Source: Actinoplanes sandaracinus
Lineage (GTDB): Bacteria > Actinomycetota > Actinomycetes > Mycobacteriales > Micromonosporaceae
DNA length: 64,000 bases
NCBI RefSeq assembly: GCF_030009775.1
Contig: NZ_JASCTH010000017.1
Span: 169,951 to 233,950 of the forward strand
Direction of reading: 5' to 3'
The position numbers and the translations under genes were made by a program. Numbering within the stretch: position 1 is the first letter of the stretch; every line of letters begins with the position of its first letter. The notes under the pieces are model-generated. The model worked only from the letters and a program-made list of their open reading frames with translations, made no database searches and was not told where the DNA came from. Below are positions 44,013 through 53,972 of the stretch, in pieces.

Positions 44013-46568
44013 TCAGCTCGCGCTGTCCTTGGCGCGGGCCTTCAGCGCCCGCAGCACCCCGTCGCGGCCCTCGGCGATCAGCCGCCGCAGCGAGGCCGGG
44101 TGACCGTCCTCGGCCAGCCAGGCGTCGGTGAGAGCCACCGTCTCCTCACTGATCTGGAACGCCGGGTACGCCATGGTCGCGAACTCCTGCGCCGGCTCGC
44201 TGTCCGAGCGGGCCCACACGTCCGCGGCCGCCTCGAAGAACTTCGCCGCGTACGGCGCGGTCAGCGCCACCTGCCGGGTGCTCTGGAAGCCCTGCAGCAG
44301 CGACCGGTTGAGCCAGTTCGGCGGCGCCTGCGGGCCGGTCAGCTCGGCCCAGACGCGGGCCTTGTTCTCCGCTGTCGGCAGCAGCGCCCGGGCGACCGCG
44401 GCCTCCCGCTCGCCGCTGGCCGTCTTGTCCCCGGCCAGCTCATCGTCGATCTCGGACTCCGCGGCGGCGCCGAGTGCGGACAGCGTCTGCAGCAGCGACC
44501 AGCGCAGCTCGGTGTCGACCACCAGGCCCTCCGGCTTCGGGCCGTCGCCCAGCCAGCCGCGCAGCTCGGCCGCCTGCTCGGGCGTGCGCGCGGCGGTGAT
44601 GAACGCCCGCGCCCAGGTGAGCTGCCAGCCGCTGCCCGGCTCGGCCGCGGCCAGTTGCTCCCGCGCCATGCCGCCCAGCATCGCCCAGCCGGCCGGCGCC
44701 CACTCCGGGTCGGCGAAGCTGGTCAGCGCCATGGTGGCCTGCCGCAGGGTGGCCGTGGTCAGGTTGATGTCGGTCTCGGCCGGCAGACCCGCCACCACCA
44801 GGGCCACATAGTCCCGGGCCGCCAGTTCGGCGTCGCGCAGCATGTCCCACGCGGCCGCCCAGCACAGCGCCCGCGGCAGTGACGCGTCGAAGCCCGCGAT
44901 GTGCCGCACCAGGGTGGCCATCGACCGCTCGTCCAGCCGCAGTTTCGCGTAGGTCAGGTCGTTGTCGTTGACCAGCAGCAGGTCGGGAGCCTTCACCCCG
45001 GCCAGGGAGGCGATCTCGGTGCGCTCACCGGCCACGTCGGCCTCGATCAGGTCCCGCCGCACCAGGCGGTCACCGTCCAGGTCGTACAGGCCGACGCCGA
45101 CCCGGTGAGTGCGCAGCGTCGGGTAGTCCGCCGGCGCCTCCTGCTGCACGACGACGCTCGTGTAGCGGCCGTCCGCGTCCACCTCGACGACCGGGCGCAG
45201 CGTGTTCACCTGCGAGGTCTCCAGCCACTGCGCGGCGAACTTGCGCAGTTCTCGGCCGGAGGCCGTCTCCAACTCGGTGAGCAGGTCGTCGAAGGTGGCG
45301 TTGCCCCACGCGTGCTTGGCGAAGTACGCCCGCAGACCGGTCAGGAACGGGTCCAGGCCGACGTACGCGACCAGCTGCTTGATCACGCTGGCGCCCTTGG
45401 CGTACGTGATGCCGTCGAAGTTGACCTCGACCGCCTCCAGGTCCGGCATCTCGCAGTACACCGGGTGGGTGGAGGAGAGCTGGTCCTGCCGGTAGCCCCA
45501 GGCCTTGCGGATCGACAGGAACGTCGACCAGGCGTCGGCGAACCGGGTGGCCTCGGTGTTGCACCAGTGGCTCGCCCACTCGGCGAACGACTCGTTCAGC
45601 CACAGGTCGTTCCACCAGCGCATGGTGACCAGGTCGCCGAACCACATGTGCGCCAGCTCGTGCAGGATCGTGTTGGCGCGCTGCTCGTACTCGTAGTCGG
45701 TGACCTGCGAGCGGAAGATGTAGTGCGACTCGGCGTGCGTCACGCAGCCGAAGTTCTCCATCGCGCCGGCGTTGAAGTCCGGCACCCACAGCTGGTCGTA
45801 CTTCGGCAGCGGGTAGCGGATCCCGAAGTGCTCGTGGAAGAAGTCGAAGCCCTGCTTCGTGATCAGGAACAGGTCGTCGGCGTCGAGGTAGCGGGCCATC
45901 GAGGCGCGGCAGAAGACGCCCAGTTCGATGCCGTCGTGCGAGTCGCGGACCTCGTGGTACGGCCCCGCGCAGATCGCCGTGATGTAGGTGCTCATCCGCG
46001 GCGAGGTGGTGAAGTGGACCGTCTTGGCGCCGGACCCGGCCTCCTCCTCGGTCTCCACCGGCATGTTGGAGACGACCTTCCAGTGCCCCGGCGCGGTGAC
46101 GTGCCAGGTGAAGACGCTCTTGAGGTCGGGTTGGTCGAAGCACGCGTACGCACGCTGCGCGTCCGCCGTCTCGAACTGGCTGTAGAGGTAGACCTCCTTG
46201 TCCACCGGGTCGAGACTGCGCTGGAGCCCCTGGCCGCTCGCCGAGTAACCGAAGTCGCCGGAGACGATCAGGGTGTTCTCCGCGGCGAGCCCGGGCAGCG
46301 GCAGGCCGTTCTCGGGCGTCCAGGCGCTGAGATCCAGCGTGGCGCCGTTCAGGGTGGCGGAGTGGATCTTCGCGGCGGCCGCTTCGATGAACGTCGTCGC
46401 GCCCGGTTCGGCGCAACTGAAGTTGATCACTGTGGTGGACCGGAACGTTTCAGAGCCGGGGTTGCCGTGCCCGTCGGTCAGGTCAAGGGTGATGTCGTAC
46501 CCGGTCACCTCGAGCAATCGACCACGCTCGGCAGCCTCGACCTGGGTCAGGTTGTGAACACCGGCCAC
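44013..46568 (-). CDS. pepN: Aminopeptidase N (M1 family)
   Basis: An 851-residue zinc aminopeptidase. The exopeptidase motif GAMENFG and the zinc site HELAHMWFGDLVTMRWW, with the third ligand in NESFAEW, are intact, and the C-terminal ERAP1-like helical domain is full length. It trims N-terminal residues from peptides in the cytoplasm. GTG 46568 after GAAGGAGAG matches the family start (NLTQVEAAERGRLLEV). Counterpart of Rv2467, in the conserved block. Confidence 0.95.
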   Translation of the reverse strand: MAGVHNLTQVEAAERGRLLEVTGYDITLDLTDGHGNPGSETFRSTTVINFSCAEPGATTFIEAAAAKIHSATLNGATLDLSAWTPENGLPLPGLAAENTLIVSGDFGYSASGQGLQRSLDPVDKEVYLYSQFETADAQRAYACFDQPDLKSVFTWHVTAPGHWKVVSNMPVETEEEAGSGAKTVHFTTSPRMSTYITAICAGPYHEVRDSHDGIELGVFCRASMARYLDADDLFLITKQGFDFFHEHFGIRYPLPKYDQLWVPDFNAGAMENFGCVTHAESHYIFRSQVTDYEYEQRANTILHELAHMWFGDLVTMRWWNDLWLNESFAEWASHWCNTEATRFADAWSTFLSIRKAWGYRQDQLSSTHPVYCEMPDLEAVEVNFDGITYAKGASVIKQLVAYVGLDPFLTGLRAYFAKHAWGNATFDDLLTELETASGRELRKFAAQWLETSQVNTLRPVVEVDADGRYTSVVVQQEAPADYPTLRTHRVGVGLYDLDGDRLVRRDLIEADVAGERTEIASLAGVKAPDLLLVNDNDLTYAKLRLDERSMATLVRHIAGFDASLPRALCWAAAWDMLRDAELAARDYVALVVAGLPAETDINLTTATLRQATMALTSFADPEWAPAGWAMLGGMAREQLAAAEPGSGWQLTWARAFITAARTPEQAAELRGWLGDGPKPEGLVVDTELRWSLLQTLSALGAAAESEIDDELAGDKTASGEREAAVARALLPTAENKARVWAELTGPQAPPNWLNRSLLQGFQSTRQVALTAPYAAKFFEAAADVWARSDSEPAQEFATMAYPAFQISEETVALTDAWLAEDGHPASLRRLIAEGRDGVLRALKARAKDSAS

Positions 46569-46669
46569 GTGCACTCTCCTTCGAGCTGACTGCTTTTCCC
46601 CGAAGCCTATGCGGCGACGGCGACGTAACTCACCCCGACCGGGTGCTGCGGAAGGAGGAAGATCGAAGG

Positions 46670-47341
46670 ATGACTGCGATCCGACCGCCCCAACCGTCAC
46701 CCGAGGGCGGACTGAAGACAGAATCGTCGACCGTCGACATGTGGTTCGACCCGCTTTGCCCGTGGGCCTGGATCACCTCCCGCTGGCTGCTGGAGGTCGA
46801 GAAGGTCCGTCCGCTGACCGTCCGGTTCAACGTGATGAGCCTGTCCGTCCTCAACGAGGGCCGAGAGCTGCCGGAGCAATACCAGGACCTGATGGCCAAG
46901 GGCTGGGGCCCGGTCCGGGTCTGCATCGCGGCCGCGGAAGCTGCCGGGCCGGCTGTCCTGCGCGACCTCTACACCGCTCTCGGCACCCGTATCCATCTGC
47001 AGAAGTACGAACTCGGCGAGAAGCTGTTCCGGGAGGCGCTGACCGAGGTCGGCCTCGATCCCGACCTGGCCGAGGCCGCGAACACCGATGCCCGCGACGA
47101 GGCGCTGCGGGCCAGCCACAACGCCGGCATGAAGCCGGTCGGCACCGACGTCGGCACCCCGGTCATCCACGCCCCGGGCCCGAACCCGGGGGAGACCGTC
47201 GCCTTCTTCGGGCCGGTGATCACGCCGGCGCCGAAGGGCGAGGCGGCCGGCAGGCTCTGGGACGGCGTGGTCCTCGTCGCCGGCACCCCGGGCTTCTACG
47301 AGCTCAAGCGCAGTCGCGACCTGGGCCCGATCTTCGACTGA
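46670..47341 (+). CDS. Mycothiol-dependent nitroreductase, DsbA-like (Rv2466c type)
   Basis: A 223-residue thioredoxin-fold protein with FDPLCPWAWITSRW: the active site is C-P-W-A, with the usual second Cys replaced. An alpha-helical insertion follows and GTPVIHAPGP contains the cis-Pro loop. In M. tuberculosis the homologue uses mycothiol to reduce nitro-compounds and is induced by oxidative stress. ATG 46670 follows GGAGGAAG. It is divergent from pepN, as in mycobacteria. Confidence 0.88.
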   Translation: MTAIRPPQPSPEGGLKTESSTVDMWFDPLCPWAWITSRWLLEVEKVRPLTVRFNVMSLSVLNEGRELPEQYQDLMAKGWGPVRVCIAAAEAAGPAVLRDLYTALGTRIHLQKYELGEKLFREALTEVGLDPDLAEAANTDARDEALRASHNAGMKPVGTDVGTPVIHAPGPNPGETVAFFGPVITPAPKGEAAGRLWDGVVLVAGTPGFYELKRSRDLGPIFD

Positions 47342-47433
47342 GCCGCCGTCCGGTGACGGGCGCCGGGAAAGGCGACTGGGTTGCTATTGAGTGGCGGTCG
47401 TCCGGAAAGGCGATGCCCGTCTCAAGATCCGTC

Positions 47434-47464
47434 GTTGGATGAGGTGACGTACACCTCATCCAAC
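47434..47464. promoter_or_regulatory. Perfect 13-bp inverted repeat upstream of a small gene
   Basis: GTTGGATGAGGTG and its exact complement flank a 5-nt ACGTA loop. It could end the preceding nitroreductase transcript (93 bp after its stop, no T-run). It could equally be an operator, because it ends 13 bp before the ATG of the next small gene. Confidence 0.65.
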
Positions 47465-47477
47465 GCGGAGGCGGCTC

Positions 47478-47687
47478 ATGCCGGAAACCGAATCGGCTGG
47501 CTCGAGTATCAGTGTGCAGCGCGGGGTATGGGTCGATTTAGCCCCCGATGTGGCCTCTATGCTCGCTCCTCCGGTGACCGTGACGGCAAACGTGGCCGAA
47601 CGAGCGGTGAAGCAGTCGGCCACGGCACAGTTGAGCAGGTCACCAGGGGCGACGCCGGTGGGTAGGCACCGCCGGCGCTCCGGGTAA
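47478..47687 (+). CDS. Small hypothetical protein (69 aa)
   Basis: A 69-residue product beginning MPETESAGSSISVQRGV, with a helical middle (VTVTANVAERAVKQSA) and a basic tail (GRHRRRSG). The ATG has a GCGGAGGCGG ribosome binding site and lies just after a perfect inverted repeat. It ends 10 bp before the DUF1015 gene. There is no recognised family; the arrangement allows autoregulation. Confidence 0.45.
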   Translation: MPETESAGSSISVQRGVWVDLAPDVASMLAPPVTVTANVAERAVKQSATAQLSRSPGATPVGRHRRRSG

Positions 47688-47697
47688 GTTGCCTGCC

Positions 47698-48894
47698 ATG
47701 ACGGTCGTGCACCCGATCAAACTGGCCTGGATCACCAACGGGGGTACCGGGGCCCAGAACTACGACGAGTTCGCCGACGACGCCGAAATCACCGACATCA
47801 TCACGGCCAACCCGCACAGCGCGCTGGCCGTCGAGATGCCGCATCTCGCGCCCGAGTCCCTCGGCAAGTCCTTCCTCGAGTCACTGCCGGACGCCGTCGT
47901 CCGCCTGCAGCGCGATCAGGCCGAGGAGAAATACCGGCGGGCTGAGCACGTCGTGGTGCTCTACCGCATCACCGCGCCGGGCGAGGCGCCCGCCTACGGC
48001 CTGTGGAGCATGGTCGAGACCGACCAGATCTCCACCAACGCCGACGAGCCCGGCCTGGTCATCCGCAACGAGGACGTCTTCATCAGCAAGGTGCGCGAGC
48101 GCGTGGCGCTCGCCGAGGCGGTGGGCGCGCTGCTCTCGCCGGTCCTGCTGCTGCAGACCGGCCGCGGTGAGGAACTGCACGCCGCGCTGGCCGAGGCCAC
48201 CGACGCCGCCGGCGAGCCGGCCTCCACCGACGTCGACCCCGCCGGCCGCACGCACGCCATCTGGCCGGTCGGCCCCGGCGAGCTCCAGGACCGGCTGCTC
48301 GCGCTGGCCGGCGGCGGCGAACTGGTGGTCGCCGACGGCAACCACCGCAGCCTCGCCGCGCAGACCGGCGGTCTGCCGCGCTTCCTGGCCGTGGTCACCA
48401 CCCCGGCCTCGGTCTTCATCCAGCCTTACAACCGCCTGGTCAGCGAGCTGCCGACGTCGCTCGACGAGCTCCTGGAGCGCCTCCGCGCGACCGGTGCGAC
48501 GCTCACCGAGCTGCCGCGCGACGCGCGTCTCCCCGGCAAGGGCACCATCGAGTTGTACGGCTCCGGCCGCTCGTTCGCGGTCGGACTGCCGTCCGACCCT
48601 TCCGGAACCTCTGTCGAGAACCTGGACCACGCCCTCGTCGAGCGCGTCCTGCTGCGTGACTCGCTGGGTCTGGACGCGGGCGACAAGCGGATCTCCTACA
48701 TCGGCGGCGACTACCCGGTCGAGTGGCTGCGCGGCGAGGTCGACGCGGGCCGTGCCGAGCTCGCGATCCTGATCGCCCCGGTCACCGTCGACGACTTCGT
48801 CGAGGTGAACCTGGAACGGCTCAAGCTGCCACGCAAGAGCACCTGGTTCACCCCGAAGGCCCGTGGCGGCCTGGTCGTGGCCGACATTCGCTGA
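47698..48894 (+). CDS. DUF1015 family protein
   Basis: A 398-residue protein. DUF1015 features include YRRAEHVVVLYRIT, FISKVRERVALAEAVGALLSP, the conserved VVADGNHRSLAA and the C-terminal FTPKARGGLVVADIR. Some members (archaeal SerK) are ADP- or ATP-dependent serine kinases, which is a possible but untested role here. It lies next to the esterase, whose ATG overlaps its TGA by one base. Confidence 0.83.
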   Translation: MTVVHPIKLAWITNGGTGAQNYDEFADDAEITDIITANPHSALAVEMPHLAPESLGKSFLESLPDAVVRLQRDQAEEKYRRAEHVVVLYRITAPGEAPAYGLWSMVETDQISTNADEPGLVIRNEDVFISKVRERVALAEAVGALLSPVLLLQTGRGEELHAALAEATDAAGEPASTDVDPAGRTHAIWPVGPGELQDRLLALAGGGELVVADGNHRSLAAQTGGLPRFLAVVTTPASVFIQPYNRLVSELPTSLDELLERLRATGATLTELPRDARLPGKGTIELYGSGRSFAVGLPSDPSGTSVENLDHALVERVLLRDSLGLDAGDKRISYIGGDYPVEWLRGEVDAGRAELAILIAPVTVDDFVEVNLERLKLPRKSTWFTPKARGGLVVADIR

Positions 48895-49811
48895 TGTTGC
48901 ACCCGCAGGTGACGGCCGCTGCCGGGTTGAGGCGGCGGCCGTCCTCGGAGGAACTGGCCGCGGACCCCTACCAGCGCCTGCTCGGCGTCCGGGCGGCGAT
49001 GGAGGACGCGAACGAGGCCGAGACCGGCCCGGCACTGCCGCTGCCGGTGGTCGCCGACTTCGACGCCGACGGTGTGCCCTGCCGTCTCTACGCCACCAAG
49101 ACCAACGCCCCGGTGCTGGTCTACCTGCACGGCGGCGGCTGGTGTTACGGCAGCATCGAGACGGTGGACCGGTTCTGCCGCCGGGTGGCCGACCGTTCCG
49201 GGTGCGCCGTGGTGTCCGCCGGTTACCGGCTGGCCCCGGAGCACGTCTTCCCGGCCGCTCTGGACGACGCTGAGACCGTTCTGCGCCACCTGCGCCGGTC
49301 CGGCGCCGACCTGGGGCTGGACGTGTCCCGGCTGGCGATCGGCGGGGACAGCGCGGGCGGCCAGCTCGCCACGGTGACCGCCCGCCGCCAGCGTGACGCG
49401 GCCACCCCGCTCGACTTCCAGGCGCTGATCTACCCGGCCCTCGACCCGCTCACCTCGGCCGAGTCCTACGACGAGGTCGGTTCGTACGGCCTGGACCGGG
49501 CCTCGATGAAGCTGGCCTGGGAGACGTTCGTCCCCGATCCGCTGCTGCGGCTCACCCCGGACGTGTCACCGCTCGCGGTGGCCGACCTGTCCGGCATGCC
49601 ACCCACCCTGCTGATCACCGCGGAGTACGACGCCCTGCGCGACGAGGGCGCCGATTACGCCGACGCGCTGATCGCCGCGGGCGTCCCGGTGGTGCACACC
49701 CGCTACATGGGTGTGAACCACGGTTTCGCCCGCAAACTCGCCACGATCGACGCCGCACGGGCCGCGGCTGATCAGGTGGCGTCCGCCCTGCGTTCGGCCC
49801 TCACCTTCTGA
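48894..49811 (+). CDS. Alpha/beta hydrolase, hormone-sensitive-lipase (esterase) family
   Basis: A 305-residue esterase with the oxyanion HGGGW, nucleophile GDSAGG, catalytic Asp in EYDALRDEG and His in GVNHGF. The class is HSL/family IV of bacterial esterases, which act on short-chain esters. Its start codon overlaps the DUF1015 stop, so the two are translationally coupled. Confidence 0.9.
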   Translation: MLHPQVTAAAGLRRRPSSEELAADPYQRLLGVRAAMEDANEAETGPALPLPVVADFDADGVPCRLYATKTNAPVLVYLHGGGWCYGSIETVDRFCRRVADRSGCAVVSAGYRLAPEHVFPAALDDAETVLRHLRRSGADLGLDVSRLAIGGDSAGGQLATVTARRQRDAATPLDFQALIYPALDPLTSAESYDEVGSYGLDRASMKLAWETFVPDPLLRLTPDVSPLAVADLSGMPPTLLITAEYDALRDEGADYADALIAAGVPVVHTRYMGVNHGFARKLATIDAARAAADQVASALRSALTF

Positions 49812-49823
49812 AAGACTTCTGAC

Positions 49824-50309
<486 letters not shown>

Positions 50310-50378
50310 CCCGCCTCACCGCTCTCGGCGTCGGCGCCGGTCCGGGCGGGCTGGGAGAGCATCGGGACCGGCTGGGCT

Positions 50379-50975
50379 TCAGCGACGCGGCAGCTCCTCG
50401 CGGGGCAGCCAGTTCCGCCGGACGATCGGCAGGTCCCGCTCGGCCTCGGCCAGGTCGGCGTCGGACGGCCGGGAGGCGTCCCGGGCCCGCAGCGCCGCAC
50501 CCACACTGACCTGTGACGAACCCGAGCCGACCAGGCCGCGCAGCCCTCGCTCGGCCTCACGGTCGTCGGAGCCCGGACCGCCGGAGCGCTTGGGCAGACC
50601 GCCGCGGGTCGGCCGCCCGGACGGCCGCTCGTTGCCGGTGGGCGGGCTGTCGGCCTCGGAGGGCGCCACGGCCGGTGGCCCGGGAACGGGCGGCGGCGTC
50701 GGCACCGGGGCCTGCTGCGGAGCGGGAGCAGGCGACGACGCCGGCGGCTGCGGCACCGGAGGGTGTGGCACGGGGTGCTGTGGCGGCTGCGGAGTCGGCG
50801 GCTGTGGCACCGGTGGCTGTGGAGTCGGCGGCTGTGGCACCGGCGCGGGCGGCGGGGCGAGCGCGGGAGTCGCGGCGGGACCGGCCGCAGCCGGTGTGGC
50901 GGGCGCGTCGGTGACCGCCTCGGTGGATGCCGAGGAGGGACGCACGCGGCGGCGTCGGCGTTCGGGCTGGCCCAT
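50379..50975 (-). CDS. Proline-rich hypothetical protein
   Basis: A 198-residue protein of three parts: a basic start (MGQPERRRRRVRPSS), a long disordered stretch of PQPPTPQPPVPQPP-type repeats (about 40-105) and a helical C-terminal third with VGAALRARDASRPSDADLAEAERDLPIVRRNW that looks like a small folded or interaction segment. No membrane or signal sequence. It lies 30 bp from the Eis-like gene on the same strand. Confidence 0.6.
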   Translation of the reverse strand: MGQPERRRRRVRPSSASTEAVTDAPATPAAAGPAATPALAPPPAPVPQPPTPQPPVPQPPTPQPPQHPVPHPPVPQPPASSPAPAPQQAPVPTPPPVPGPPAVAPSEADSPPTGNERPSGRPTRGGLPKRSGGPGSDDREAERGLRGLVGSGSSQVSVGAALRARDASRPSDADLAEAERDLPIVRRNWLPREELPRR

Positions 50976-51005
50976 GATGCCGACGGTACCGCCGCGGCGG
51001 CCGGC

Positions 51006-52229
51006 TCAGTACACCTCGGTCGGACTCGGCAGCCGATGCCACCGGAACGCGATCGAAGGGTCGTTGGCGGTCAGCTGCCGGACCCGGCCCGCGGCGGCGA
51101 GCGCCGCCAGGGAGGTGCCGCCGAGATAGGCCGCGCCCAGGTCGGTCACCGAGCAGGCCAGGTCGGCCGGGTCGGTGGTGGCCGTGCAGGTCGCGCCCTC
51201 CGGTCCGCCGGTGAGCCGCCAGCGCCCGGAGTTCTGGGTGAGGATCGGATCGGTGACCTCGATCACCACGTCGACCGCGGTCGCGTACCGGCGGGCGGCC
51301 AGCGCGGCGGGCACGTCGATCAGGCGGACCCACAGCCCGTCGACGAACGACGGGCCGAGCCGCCGGGGCTCGTCGACCAGGTGAAGGAGGGGCTCCTCCA
51401 CGGAACCCAGCCGCATGGTCACGCTGCGGGACAGATCGATGCCGAGAAGGAAACGCCAGAGCGTCAGATAGGTCTCCGGGTCGGTGGCGGCCACCTCACG
51501 GACCTGCACCTCGGCATTCGGCCCGTGGTTGTTCCAGCCGTCCTTGATCCGCCAGAGCGCGTAGCCGGTGGGGCCGCCCGGGCCCTCGTGAACCACGGCG
51601 TAACGCTTGGTCGCGCCGTCCCGATGGGATTCCGGATCGCCCAGGACGAACCGCCACCACCGGTCGTCCCGGCTGGACCAGCCGATCCTGTCCGGCCGCA
51701 TCTGTTCGTAGACCTTCGTCATGTCGGCGAGCAGGCTGTCCGGTTCGGCCATCCGCAGCCTCCCGGACGGCTCTTGCGGTGGGGCGGGGAGACGGACCTC
51801 ACGGTTCATGATGTTGAAGAACAGGCGGGACGCGGCCGCGCCGTACCCATATCGGGGGTAGATCGAGGTTTCGCTGGCCCAGAGGACCGCCACCGGTTCC
51901 CGGCCGGCCGCGGCGATCTCCCGAAGTTGGCGGTGCATCATCCGGTTGAGCAGGCCGCGCCGCCGATGGGTGGGAAGCACACCGACCCCGGAGACGTGCG
52001 CGGCCGGGATCACCGCCCCCGGCACGGTCAGCTCGCGGGTGAAGGCCTGGATATGACCCACCACCAGCCCGGCGTCATCGGTGACCAGAGAGCGGTCCAC
52101 CTCGAAGACGCCCGCCTCGAGTTCCTTCAGCTCTCCGGCGATGTCCTCGTGGAACACCGTGCCGAGCAGACGGCAGATCGCCGGGAAGTCATCGGGGGTG
52201 CTGGGGCGAAGTTCTATCGCTTCCTTCAT
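51006..52229 (-). CDS. eis: Eis-family GNAT acetyltransferase
   Basis: A 407-residue protein with the Eis arrangement of an N-terminal GNAT domain (HVSGVGVLPTHRRRGLLNRMM, the acetyl-CoA pyrophosphate loop R-R-x-G-L), a second GNAT-like domain and a C-terminal sterol-carrier-like domain. The C-terminal residue is Tyr within SPTEVY, close to the catalytic terminal carboxylate of Eis. Such enzymes acetylate amines on aminoglycosides and other amines. ATG 52229 follows GGAAGC and fits the family start. Confidence 0.85.
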   Translation of the reverse strand: MKEAIELRPSTPDDFPAICRLLGTVFHEDIAGELKELEAGVFEVDRSLVTDDAGLVVGHIQAFTRELTVPGAVIPAAHVSGVGVLPTHRRRGLLNRMMHRQLREIAAAGREPVAVLWASETSIYPRYGYGAAASRLFFNIMNREVRLPAPPQEPSGRLRMAEPDSLLADMTKVYEQMRPDRIGWSSRDDRWWRFVLGDPESHRDGATKRYAVVHEGPGGPTGYALWRIKDGWNNHGPNAEVQVREVAATDPETYLTLWRFLLGIDLSRSVTMRLGSVEEPLLHLVDEPRRLGPSFVDGLWVRLIDVPAALAARRYATAVDVVIEVTDPILTQNSGRWRLTGGPEGATCTATTDPADLACSVTDLGAAYLGGTSLAALAAAGRVRQLTANDPSIAFRWHRLPSPTEVY

Positions 52230-52331
52230 AGCCTGTGTGTAACGGACTGCTGTGTGCTGCGGCGACCTATTTGTTGGCTCGCTACGCTCGAACATGTCGC
52301 CGGTCACCGACCGCAGGACGAGAGGGGAAAA

Positions 52332-52946
52332 ATGCCGGAGCAACCGCAGTGGTCCGAGCGGACGCTCGACATGCCGCCGCAGGACCCGTGGGCCGAGGAA
52401 CCGACCTCGCGGACGGCTCCTGCCGAGGAGCCCACGTCGAAGGTCCCCACCTCTCCGGGGCCGGTGCCCCCGGCTCCCGACTCGTCGCCGTTCAGTCAGG
52501 GCCGGGCCCGGGTCACCCAGCGCACCGAGCAGTTCCGTGCCGAACACGAGCCCACCGGCACCGGCTGGCCCGAGGGCCACGCCGAGCCGCGCCCGCAGCG
52601 CAGTCTGGGCTGGCACGTCCGGCAGCTGCGTCGCGGCGGCGAGTGGAGCAGCGCCGCGGTGTTGTTCGCCTTCGTCTGCTGGGGCATCTGGGCGCTCTCG
52701 GAAGGCGGCAACCTGATCGGCCCGCTGATCATCTTCATGGTGACGCTGGCCGTGGCCGCGGGTGTGTTCGCGCTGGCCCGCCTGGTCGGCCGTCTCGTCC
52801 TGGAGCAGCGGATGGGCCGGGTGCGGCACACCGCCCGCGGCGCGCACGTGGTGGCCGGGCTCTTCCTCACCGTCGCCGGGTTCGCCTTCCTGCGCCAGAC
52901 CGGATGGGTGATGGGCGCCGTCAACTGGGTCACCGGCACGTTCTAG
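52332..52946 (+). CDS. Membrane protein with disordered N-terminus
   Basis: A 204-residue protein. The first 95 residues are Pro/Glu/Ser-rich and disordered; three transmembrane segments follow (about 107-123, 130-155 and 177-195). ATG 52332 follows GAGGGGAAA. It is conserved in type but its function is unknown. It shares a 100-bp divergent region with the Eis-like gene. Confidence 0.7.
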   Translation: MPEQPQWSERTLDMPPQDPWAEEPTSRTAPAEEPTSKVPTSPGPVPPAPDSSPFSQGRARVTQRTEQFRAEHEPTGTGWPEGHAEPRPQRSLGWHVRQLRRGGEWSSAAVLFAFVCWGIWALSEGGNLIGPLIIFMVTLAVAAGVFALARLVGRLVLEQRMGRVRHTARGAHVVAGLFLTVAGFAFLRQTGWVMGAVNWVTGTF

Positions 52947-52970
52947 CCGGCCCCACCCCGCTCGGCGGCA

Positions 52971-53000
52971 CCGGCAACGACGTCGCCTCGCCGTTGCCGG
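52971..53000. terminator. Hairpin between convergent genes
   Basis: CCGGCAACG and CGTTGCCGG form a perfect 9-bp stem 24 bp after the membrane-protein stop. Confidence 0.65.
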
Positions 53001-53017
53001 GCCCCCGGCGCGATGCG

Positions 53018-53890
53018 TTAGCTGACGGGTTTTCCACCGGTGATCCCGAGCACCTCACCGGTGGTGTAACTGGAGTCCTGGCACGCGAAGTAGACGTAGG
53101 CGGAGGCCAGTTCGGCCGGCTGGCCCGCGCGGCCGAGCGGCGTGTCCCCACCGAAGGACTTCACCTTCTCCTCGGTCATGGTGGCCGGGATGAGCGGCGT
53201 CCAGATCGGGCCGGGCGCGACCGCGTTGACCCGGATGCCCTTCTCGGCCATGTCCTGGGCGAGCGCCTTGGTGAAGGCGACGATCCCGCCCTTGGTGGTG
53301 GCGTAATCGAGCAGCGCGCTCGACGACAGGTACGCCTGCACCGACGCCGTGTTGATGATGGTCGCGCCGGCCGGCATGTGCGGCACCGCGGCCCGGCAGA
53401 GCCAGAACATCGCGTACAGGTTGGTCTTCATGACCCGGTCGAACTGCTCATCGGTGATCTCGGTGATCCCGCCGGGCTGGGCCATCTGGTAGGCGGCGTT
53501 GTTGACCAGGATGTCCACGCCGCCGAGTTCGGTCCGGGCCTTGTCGATGATCGCCCGGCAGTGCGCCTCGTCACGGATGTCGCCGGGCGCCAGCACCGCT
53601 TTGCGGCCGGCCTTCTCGATCCACTGCGCGGTGTCGGCGGCGTCGGACTGCTCCTCCGGAAGGTAGGAGATCAGCACGTCGGCGCCCTCCCGGGCGAACG
53701 CGATGGCGACCGCTCTGCCGATGCCCGAGTCGCCGCCGGTGATGACCGCCTTGCGCCCGGTCAGGCGGCCACTGCCCCGGTAGGTCTGTTCGCCGTGGTC
53801 GGGCCGGTCCGGCATGGCCGTGGTCAGTCCGGGCGGCTGCTGGTCGCCGCCGTCCAGTTCGGGTTTCGGGTACAGGTCACGCGGGTCCAC
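53018..53890 (-). CDS. SDR-family oxidoreductase (general-stress-protein-39 type)
   Basis: A 290-residue short-chain dehydrogenase with an N-terminal extension (PKPELDGGDQQPPG) characteristic of the YhdF/YdaD subgroup. NAD(P) motif TGGDSGIGRAVA, NNAAYQ, catalytic Ser in NTASVQ and Y-x-x-x-K in DYATTKGG are all present. GTG 53890 follows CCAGGAGGC. The substrate is unknown; the subgroup is often stress-induced. Confidence 0.9.
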   Translation of the reverse strand: MDPRDLYPKPELDGGDQQPPGLTTAMPDRPDHGEQTYRGSGRLTGRKAVITGGDSGIGRAVAIAFAREGADVLISYLPEEQSDAADTAQWIEKAGRKAVLAPGDIRDEAHCRAIIDKARTELGGVDILVNNAAYQMAQPGGITEITDEQFDRVMKTNLYAMFWLCRAAVPHMPAGATIINTASVQAYLSSSALLDYATTKGGIVAFTKALAQDMAEKGIRVNAVAPGPIWTPLIPATMTEEKVKSFGGDTPLGRAGQPAELASAYVYFACQDSSYTTGEVLGITGGKPVS

Positions 53891-53972
53891 GTCTGCCTCC
53901 TGGTAGGGAACGGTTGTCGTCCGCTTTCCCACCTGACGTGCGAATAACCAGATTCGGGGTACGCCGCCGCCC

